DNA from: Chitinophaga pinensis
Lineage (GTDB): Bacteria; Bacteroidota; Bacteroidia; Flavobacteriales_D; Crocinitomicaceae
Assembly (NCBI GenBank): GCA_945870115.1
Contig: CAMBRH010000171.1
Coordinates: 1 to 7,499, forward strand
Direction of reading: 5' to 3'
Length of the DNA stretch: 7,499 bases
The notes under the pieces are model-generated. The model ran no database searches and had not been told where the DNA came from. It saw nothing but the letters and a program-made list of their open reading frames with translations. Both the position numbers and the translations under genes were made by a program. Below, piece after piece: positions 1 through 5,041 of this stretch. Position 1 is the first letter of the stretch, and every line of letters begins with the position of its first letter.

Positions 1-44
1 CTTATTTGACCCAAAATAGAATGATTTAATCTGTTAAATGGCAT
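1..44 (-). CDS. Possible first codons of a downstream gene, cut by the window edge
   Basis: Reading minus from an ATG at 42-44, the frame stays open to the window edge and begins MPFNRLNHSILGQI. It would start 23 bp after the stop of the 463-aa gene, on the same strand, and the bases just before the ATG are A-rich, as is usual for starts in this phylum. Fourteen open codons are weak evidence and no family can be recognised. It could equally be non-coding sequence. A nearby ATG at 46-48 runs into a stop after four codons and was discarded. Confidence 0.25.
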   Translation of the reverse strand, partial: MPFNRLNHSILGQI

Positions 45-67
45 ACATATTTCTTTAAAAATAACTT

Positions 68-1459
68 TTAATTATCACCTTTCATTGTTAAATAAAATTT
101 CAGAAACTCGTTGTATAAATAGTAATTATTTTTGAATTTTAACTCACCAAAAATTTCAACATCTTTATTTATTTGTTTTGATTTAATATGAATTTTTTCT
201 ATTGACGCAAATAAATTTTTAGAGGCCTTAAATGGCGGAATTACCTGGATAAACGAAGTAATGAAACCTCCCCCTTTTATTGTAGTTAAAGCTTTTTGGT
301 CTCCAACAATTTCAAATAAGGTATTATTTTTCTTTCTAATTACCTGTTTTAAATTTTTTCCTAGGAATAAATTTTTTGAATCAATTGAATCAATGTAATA
401 ATTTAATTTGTTAGCTGAAATCATTTTATTACCTACTTTTTCATAACCTAAACTTTCTAAAATTGAAAAATCTTCAAAAATCTGATTAATTTTAAAATCA
501 TCTTTAAAAGTTAACAACAAATCAAACACTGGAGCTATTACTAAACCATCATCCGATTCTTGTAAGTCCATTCCGTAATAATTCATTGAAATGCGTTGAA
601 TATTAGGTGTTTTTATTCCGATTTTATTAAAATATTTTTGAATACTATCTTGAATTGCATTTGAAATCATGGCAGTTTCTAGGTGAAAACCATCAGAAAT
701 AAGAGTCCATTTTGATTCAATTAAAGGTGGATTTATCATCTTAATTTGTCCTATAATATCAAGTGATTTTTCATTTAATTTGCCTAAAATTTTACCTTTT
801 TTTGACTTAATATCATCGTTAAAAGTAAAAGAATTTACATTTATTTCAAAAAAGTCCGTTTTATTTAAAACTAAATCATCTGGATCTTTTACTGCCTGCT
901 TTTCAGCTCTAAATTTTCCTTTATTTTTAATTACTTTTGATAAATAGGCTTTTAATTTTTTATTAATATTATTGTTTTTAGCGCCTTTTGTAAAATGCGT
1001 AACAATCATTCCAACATCTTTTGTTTGTTCAAAAGATTGATTTTTGTCCAAAAGAGAAGGGATATTTTTACGAAATGATCTTGGGTTTAGAAGATTGAAA
1101 AGAACTACATAATTTTGACCATTTTCGAATTCTTCACCGTAAATATAAATATCCGAAGTGAAATCAATTCCAATATCTTTATTATCAATTCCATCCTTAC
1201 TTTTACTTAAATATTTTTGTAAAGAATTTAATAATCCTTGATCTTTTGATTTAAAAATCATGGTATAAGTGGATGATTTTAAAAAATCCTTTATATTTAA
1301 TTTAAAACTAAAATTTGAATTTTCGGGAATGTAATATGCTGCATTCTGAGAAGACTTATTTGCTAAACTTGAAAAAATCAGCAAGCTGGACCATAGAAAT
1401 AATATCCCTAAAAAAAATGGAATTACCTTTTTAAATATCAAAAATACTTTCATAGGCAT
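68..1459 (-). CDS. Membrane-anchored or exported envelope protein, family not recognised
   Basis: A 463-residue protein of unknown function. Residues 4-12 are basic (K4, K10, K11) and residues 13-33 form one strongly hydrophobic segment. This is either a signal anchor or a Sec signal peptide with a possible cleavage site after A33 (S-L-A). The remaining 430 residues are hydrophilic, Lys/Asn/Ile-rich and lack further membrane segments, so the body should lie in the periplasm. The stretch after the anchor (YYIPENSNFSFKLNIKDFLK, then a 'GIDF..DIYIYG' stretch followed by a 'YVVLFNL' strand) recalls Bacteroidota envelope proteins of the DUF4836/DUF3352 kind. That resemblance is from memory and weak. 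No catalytic motif was seen. Start choice is uncertain: ATG at 1457-1459 or two codons later at 1451-1453. It is divergent from the acyltransferase gene across 34 bp of almost pure A/T. No TAnnTTTG box was found upstream on its own strand. Confidence 0.85.
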   Translation of the reverse strand: MPMKVFLIFKKVIPFFLGILFLWSSLLIFSSLANKSSQNAAYYIPENSNFSFKLNIKDFLKSSTYTMIFKSKDQGLLNSLQKYLSKSKDGIDNKDIGIDFTSDIYIYGEEFENGQNYVVLFNLLNPRSFRKNIPSLLDKNQSFEQTKDVGMIVTHFTKGAKNNNINKKLKAYLSKVIKNKGKFRAEKQAVKDPDDLVLNKTDFFEINVNSFTFNDDIKSKKGKILGKLNEKSLDIIGQIKMINPPLIESKWTLISDGFHLETAMISNAIQDSIQKYFNKIGIKTPNIQRISMNYYGMDLQESDDGLVIAPVFDLLLTFKDDFKINQIFEDFSILESLGYEKVGNKMISANKLNYYIDSIDSKNLFLGKNLKQVIRKKNNTLFEIVGDQKALTTIKGGGFITSFIQVIPPFKASKNLFASIEKIHIKSKQINKDVEIFGELKFKNNYYLYNEFLKFYLTMKGDN

Positions 1460-1481
1460 AAATTTAATAATTAATATTTAA

Positions 1482-1489
1482 TAACTTTG
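1482..1489 (+). promoter_or_regulatory. Bacteroidota -7 promoter element (TAACTTTG)
   Basis: TAACTTTG matches the TAnnTTTG -7 consensus of the Bacteroidota primary sigma factor exactly. It sits in the 34-bp divergent gap and is followed by CAGT and then the acyltransferase ATG at 1494. No TTG is present at the usual 17-23 bp upstream, so the -33 half is missing or weak. Transcription would begin at about 1493-1497, on or next to the start codon. Confidence 0.5.
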
Positions 1490-1493
1490 CAGT

Positions 1494-2036
1494 ATGGGAA
1501 AATTAATGTACTTAATCTTAAAACTTTTTGGTTGGAAAATTGATAAATATGAACCAACAGGCGTTAAAAAAGCCGTTATAGTTGTGGGTCCTCATACCTC
1601 TAATTGGGATTTTGTTATTGGAAAAATGTCTTTTATGAATTATGGAATAAAGGGGAGATTTCTGATTAAAAGTGATTTATTTTTCCCTCCTTTAGGCTGG
1701 ATTTTAAAAGCCATGGGAGGAATTCCAATTGATCGAAAGAAAAATAATAATTTCACAGAGCAAGCAGTAAGCTACTTCAATGACAATGATTCCATGTTTA
1801 TGGTATTCGCTCCAGAAGGCACTAGAAGTTACAATCCAAATTGGAAAAAAGGCTTTTATCACGTTGCAATAAAGGCTAATGTTCCAATTTATATTGCATA
1901 TATGGACTATGAAAAAAAAATAGGTGGCTTCCACTCTCTTTTTGTTCCAACTGGAAATTCAGATGCAGACATTATAAAAATCAAAGAAATTTTAAGCCAA
2001 TTTAAAGGAAAATTCCCCGAAAAAGGAATTTATTAA
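1494..2036 (+). CDS. Lysophospholipid acyltransferase family protein (PlsC-like superfamily)
   Basis: A 180-residue glycerophospholipid-type acyltransferase, expected to transfer an acyl chain from a thioester donor to a hydroxyl acceptor at the inner membrane. All four family blocks are visible: HTSNWD at 34-39 (catalytic H-x4-D), GGIPIDR at 75-81 (motif II with its Arg), PEGTRS at 107-112 (motif III, acceptor phosphate binding) and VPI at 130-132 (motif IV). The length of about 180 residues and the C-terminal 'GGFHSLFVPTGNSDADI' block fit the short Bacteroidota subgroup annotated as 1-acyl-sn-glycerol-3-phosphate acyltransferase. The acceptor is unproven, and another lipid or a lipid-linked glycan could be the substrate. 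It has no N-terminal transmembrane helix, so it is probably peripheral to the membrane. The ATG at 1494 lies 4 bases after a -7 box. The alternative ATG at 1506 (Met5) would keep every motif. The gene ends 14 bp from the converging ligA stop. An A9 run at 1912-1920 lies inside the coding frame. Confidence 0.93.
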   Translation: MGKLMYLILKLFGWKIDKYEPTGVKKAVIVVGPHTSNWDFVIGKMSFMNYGIKGRFLIKSDLFFPPLGWILKAMGGIPIDRKKNNNFTEQAVSYFNDNDSMFMVFAPEGTRSYNPNWKKGFYHVAIKANVPIYIAYMDYEKKIGGFHSLFVPTGNSDADIIKIKEILSQFKGKFPEKGIY

Positions 2037-2050
2037 TAAAAATAGCTTTT

Positions 2051-4069
2051 TCATATCATGTTTATAAAATCTTCTTCGGAAATTATTGGAATATTTAGTT
2101 TTGTAGCTTTCTCTAATTTCGCTGGTCCCATATTTTCTCCTGCTAAAACATAGTCTGTTTTTGCAGAAATAGAACTAACATTTTTCCCGCCATTATCCTC
2201 AATCATTTTTTTAATTTCGTCTCTAGAAAATTTTGTAAAAACTCCTGATACAACAAAATTTTTGCCATCTAAAACATTCGACGAAATTTCTTTCTCAATA
2301 ATTTCAAATTGTAATCCTACTTTTTGTAAGCGTTCTATAATTTTTCTATTTTCTGCATCTAAGAAGAAATTAACGACACTAATTGCAATTTTTTCACCAA
2401 TTTCATCAACTAAAATCAAATCTTCGTAAGTTGCTAAGGCAAGTTTTTCAATTGATTTAAATGCTTTGGTTAATTGTTTAGCAACAGTTTCCCCAACAAA
2501 TCTAATTCCAATTCCAAATAATACTCTTTCAAATGGAATTTTTGTTGACTCCTGCAATCCTATTAAAATATTATTTGCAGATTTGTCAGCCATTCTCTCT
2601 AAATTAACAATTTGATCAAAAGTTAAGTCATACAAATCAGCTGGATCTTTGATTAAATTATTTGAAACCATTAAATCGATTGTTTCAGCTCCAATTCCAT
2701 CGATATTTAATGCTTTTCGACTAATAAAATGTTCTATTCTACCACTAATTTGTGGTTTGCAAAATTTTTCATTCGGACAAAAATGATTTGATTCTCCTTC
2801 TTTTCTTGTTAATTCGGAATTACAGATTGGACAAGTTGAAATGTATTCAACCTTTTCAGCATTCACTTTTCTCAGACTTTCATTCACTCCTACTATTTTT
2901 GGAATGATTTCTCCACCTTTTTCAACGTAAACGGTGTCAAAATAATGTAAATTTAACTTTTCGATTTGATCTGCATTATGCAAAGATGCTCGTTTTACAG
3001 TTGTTCCTCCCAAAGAAACGGCTTTTAAATTTGCAACTGGGGTTATTGCTCCGGTTCTACCAACCTGATAAACAACCGATTCTAAAACAGTTTCTACTCT
3101 TTCAGTTTTAAATTTATACGCGATTGCCCAACGAGGAGATTTGGCTGTAAAACCTAATTCTTGCTGCATATAATAGGAATTTACTTTTAAAACTACTCCA
3201 TCAATTTCAAAAGGTAAAGTAGCTCTTTTTTCATCCCAATAATTAATAAAATCCATGATACCTTCAATAGTTGAAGTTTTATGAATGTAATTTAGTTTTG
3301 GTTCAGGAGTTTTAAATCCCCATTCTTTTGCCTTTAAAACAGTTTCATAATGTGCGAATTTTAAATCGTTACGGTCTAAATCTTCTCCATAAATACCATA
3401 TAAAAAGCAATCTAAACCTCGCGAAGCAACAACTTTAGAATCTTGAGATTTTAATGTTCCCGCAGCAGAATTTCTTGGATTTGCAAATTCTTGTTCTCCA
3501 TTTAATTTTCGTTCTTCATTTGCTTTTTTGAAAGATTCTAAAGGGAAAAATATTTCGCCTCGAATTTCAAAATCAAGAGGAAAATCACCCTTCAATTGTA
3601 AAGGAATTGATTTTATCGTTTTCACATTTGTTGTAACGTCCTCACCTTGAGTTCCATCACCGCGAGTTACAGCTTTATCAAGTTTTCCGTTTTTATATGA
3701 TATTCCAATCGCCACACCATCATATTTTAATTCACAAACGTATTCAATTGGTGTTTCAATAGATTTTTTGATGCGATTTTCCCATTCTACAATTTCTTCT
3801 TTTGAGTAAGAGTTACTCAAAGAAAGCATAGGGAAACGATGAACGATGGTTTCGAATTTTTTGGTAATGTCTCCTCCTACTCGTTTTGTTGGACTATTTT
3901 CATCAGCAAATTCAGGGTATTCTTCTTCTAATTTTTGTAATTTTAGCAAAAGTTGATCGAAATCAAAATCGGAAATTTTAGAATCATTTTCTACATAATA
4001 AGCGTGATTGTGCAAATTAAGTTGATTGCTTAAACGTTCAATTTCTAATTTTGCTTGTGCTTTTTCCAT
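2051..4069 (-). CDS. ligA: NAD+-dependent DNA ligase LigA
   Basis: Seals 3'-OH/5'-phosphate nicks using NAD+ during replication (Okazaki fragments) and repair. The 672 residues match the usual length and hold the complete domain order. Domain Ia (1-70) has the YY (24-25) and D34/D38 NMN-binding residues. The adenylation domain has the catalytic lysine in KYDG (K115, the same number as in E. coli), TRGDGTQGEDVT (135-146), the 'EIRGE' block (168-172), 'IDGVVLK' (289-295) and 'YKF' (318-320). The OB fold starts around 'GRTGAITPVANLKAV' (337-351). A C4 zinc finger follows with C413, C416, C431 and C437, then helix-hairpin-helix repeats (about 450-590) and a BRCT domain (about 600-672, with the conserved 'TDYVLAGEN'). 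F37 stands where E. coli LigA has Tyr35. The start at 4067-4069 gives the canonical N terminus. It lies 59 bp downstream of prmC, with its own possible -7 box between them, and converges on the acyltransferase gene. Confidence 0.98.
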   Translation of the reverse strand: MEKAQAKLEIERLSNQLNLHNHAYYVENDSKISDFDFDQLLLKLQKLEEEYPEFADENSPTKRVGGDITKKFETIVHRFPMLSLSNSYSKEEIVEWENRIKKSIETPIEYVCELKYDGVAIGISYKNGKLDKAVTRGDGTQGEDVTTNVKTIKSIPLQLKGDFPLDFEIRGEIFFPLESFKKANEERKLNGEQEFANPRNSAAGTLKSQDSKVVASRGLDCFLYGIYGEDLDRNDLKFAHYETVLKAKEWGFKTPEPKLNYIHKTSTIEGIMDFINYWDEKRATLPFEIDGVVLKVNSYYMQQELGFTAKSPRWAIAYKFKTERVETVLESVVYQVGRTGAITPVANLKAVSLGGTTVKRASLHNADQIEKLNLHYFDTVYVEKGGEIIPKIVGVNESLRKVNAEKVEYISTCPICNSELTRKEGESNHFCPNEKFCKPQISGRIEHFISRKALNIDGIGAETIDLMVSNNLIKDPADLYDLTFDQIVNLERMADKSANNILIGLQESTKIPFERVLFGIGIRFVGETVAKQLTKAFKSIEKLALATYEDLILVDEIGEKIAISVVNFFLDAENRKIIERLQKVGLQFEIIEKEISSNVLDGKNFVVSGVFTKFSRDEIKKMIEDNGGKNVSSISAKTDYVLAGENMGPAKLEKATKLNIPIISEEDFINMI

Positions 4070-4097
4070 TTTAAATATTAAAAAATTAAAGAATAGT

Positions 4098-4105
4098 CAA
4101 AAATA
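4098..4105 (-). promoter_or_regulatory. Possible -7 promoter element for ligA (TATTTTTG)
   Basis: On the minus strand TATTTTTG fits TAnnTTTG and would give a leader of about 20 nt before the ligA ATG. It lies in the 59-bp prmC-ligA gap. The nearest TTG triplets upstream are 11 and 26 bp away, outside the usual 17-23 bp spacing. In DNA this A/T-rich a chance match is quite possible, so ligA may instead rely on read-through from prmC. Confidence 0.35.
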
Positions 4106-4128
4106 AGAATTTTTTACAAAAGAAAATA

Positions 4129-5001
4129 TCACAAAATAGCTTTTATCATTCGATTTTTTCCCTGTAGATCTTTTTTTACCTCGATGGACGTAAATTCGAG
4201 ATTCAATAGAATTGTTTTAACTTCTTCACTTAAATTTTCGTGAATTTCAAAAAACAATAACGCATTCTTTTTCAATTTATCTTTTGCGATTTCTGCTATT
4301 CGCTGATAAAAAACTAAAGGATTATCGTTTGATACGAAAAGTGCTAAGTGTGGTTCGAATTCCAAAACATTCTCATGCATCAGCAATTTGTCCTTTTCAG
4401 GAATATAAGGAGGATTTGAAACGATGCAATCTAATGAATGATTTTCTATAAAATCGACATTGTCTAACAATAAATTATGTTCATAAAATAAAACATCCAA
4501 TTTATTAAATTGTGCATTTTTTTTGGCTAAATCTAAGGCATTTTCAGAAAAATCTGTTGCTGTTAAATTGGATTCTTTTAATTGATGTTTTAAACTCAAA
4601 GCGATGCACCCTGAACCTGTGCAAAAATCGACCAACCTTAATTTTTCATTTTTACTTGGAAAACTTTCTAAAATCCAATAGACCAATTCTTCTGTTTCAG
4701 GTCGTGGAATCAAAGCTCGTTTGTCGCAAAGAATATCTAAGTCGCAAAAAAGTGTTTCTCCTATAATGTATTGGAAAGGTTCATTAAGTAAAAGTCTATC
4801 AATAATATCTTTAAAAAACAATAAATCGGATTCAGACAAAAGTTTTTCTCCTCCAAAAATTAATTCTGTCCTAGATGAACCAAGTCTTTTTAAAACACAA
4901 AACTCAAACATCAATTTTATCTCGTTGAGACTAAACTGATGTTTGAGTTTATTATTAAAGTATATTTTTAAATCAGATAATTTGTTGGATTGAACGAACA
5001 T
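4129..5001 (-). CDS. prmC: Peptide chain release factor N5-glutamine methyltransferase PrmC (HemK)
   Basis: Methylates, with S-adenosylmethionine, the glutamine of the GGQ motif in release factors RF1 and RF2, which raises the efficiency of translation termination. The length, 290 residues, is normal. The N-terminal helical release-factor-binding domain (about 1-90) is followed by 'IPRPETEELV' (98-107) and a Rossmann methyltransferase fold. The fold has motif I as DFCTGSGCIALS (125-136), an acidic residue at D150 for the SAM ribose, and the diagnostic NPPYIP (196-201), where the target glutamine amide binds. Many homologues read D-x-G-T-G-S-G in motif I; here the second glycine position is C127, a mild variation. 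The start at 4999-5001 is preferred because the next Met (31) would remove part of the N-terminal domain. The coding region near the start contains a perfect 14-bp inverted repeat. It follows the surface-protein gene by 40 bp with no clear terminator, so co-transcription is possible. Confidence 0.97.
   Translation of the reverse strand: MFVQSNKLSDLKIYFNNKLKHQFSLNEIKLMFEFCVLKRLGSSRTELIFGGEKLLSESDLLFFKDIIDRLLLNEPFQYIIGETLFCDLDILCDKRALIPRPETEELVYWILESFPSKNEKLRLVDFCTGSGCIALSLKHQLKESNLTATDFSENALDLAKKNAQFNKLDVLFYEHNLLLDNVDFIENHSLDCIVSNPPYIPEKDKLLMHENVLEFEPHLALFVSNDNPLVFYQRIAEIAKDKLKKNALLFFEIHENLSEEVKTILLNLEFTSIEVKKDLQGKNRMIKAIL
4900..4950. repeat. Perfect 14-bp inverted repeat with nested hairpin inside prmC
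   Basis: The left arm AAACTCAAACATCA (4900-4913) and right arm TGATGTTTGAGTTT (4937-4950) are exact reverse complements, with no mismatch. The 23-nt spacer contains a second small stem, TCTC-GTT-GAGA (4920-4930). In the prmC mRNA this would fold about 52-102 nt after the start codon, covering codons 18-34. It lies wholly in coding sequence, so it is not an intergenic terminator. Confidence 0.8.
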
Positions 5002-5017
5002 GAATGTTAATTTTCAA

Positions 5018-5025
5018 CAAAGTTG
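5018..5025 (-). promoter_or_regulatory. Weak -7-like element before prmC (CAACTTTG)
   Basis: On the minus strand CAACTTTG differs from TAnnTTTG at one of the six fixed positions. It would give a leader of about 10-15 nt before the prmC ATG. No TTG lies 17-23 bp upstream; the nearest is 25 bp away, in the end of the preceding gene. Recorded because it is the only promoter candidate in this 40-bp gap. Confidence 0.2.
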
Positions 5026-5041
5026 CTGATAATAATTTAGA

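Noticed and set aside
1704..1934. Minus-strand open frame of 76 codons opposite the acyltransferase gene
   Set aside because: It lies wholly antisense to a gene with four intact catalytic blocks, has no recognisable motif and no promoter element.
2037..2051. AAAAA-TAGC-TTTTT mini-stem between the converging acyltransferase and ligA genes, as a bidirectional terminator
   Set aside because: Only five A:T pairs with a 4-nt loop; too weak to call, although the convergent position makes some termination signal plausible.
4099..4114. AAAAAT-AAGA-ATTTTT hairpin between prmC and ligA
   Set aside because: A/T-only stem expected by chance in such DNA, and it overlaps the candidate ligA -7 box.
4512..4939. 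Two overlapping plus-strand open frames (4512-4766 and 4721-4939) opposite prmC
   Set aside because: Antisense shadows of a well-supported gene; low-complexity translations and no start signals.
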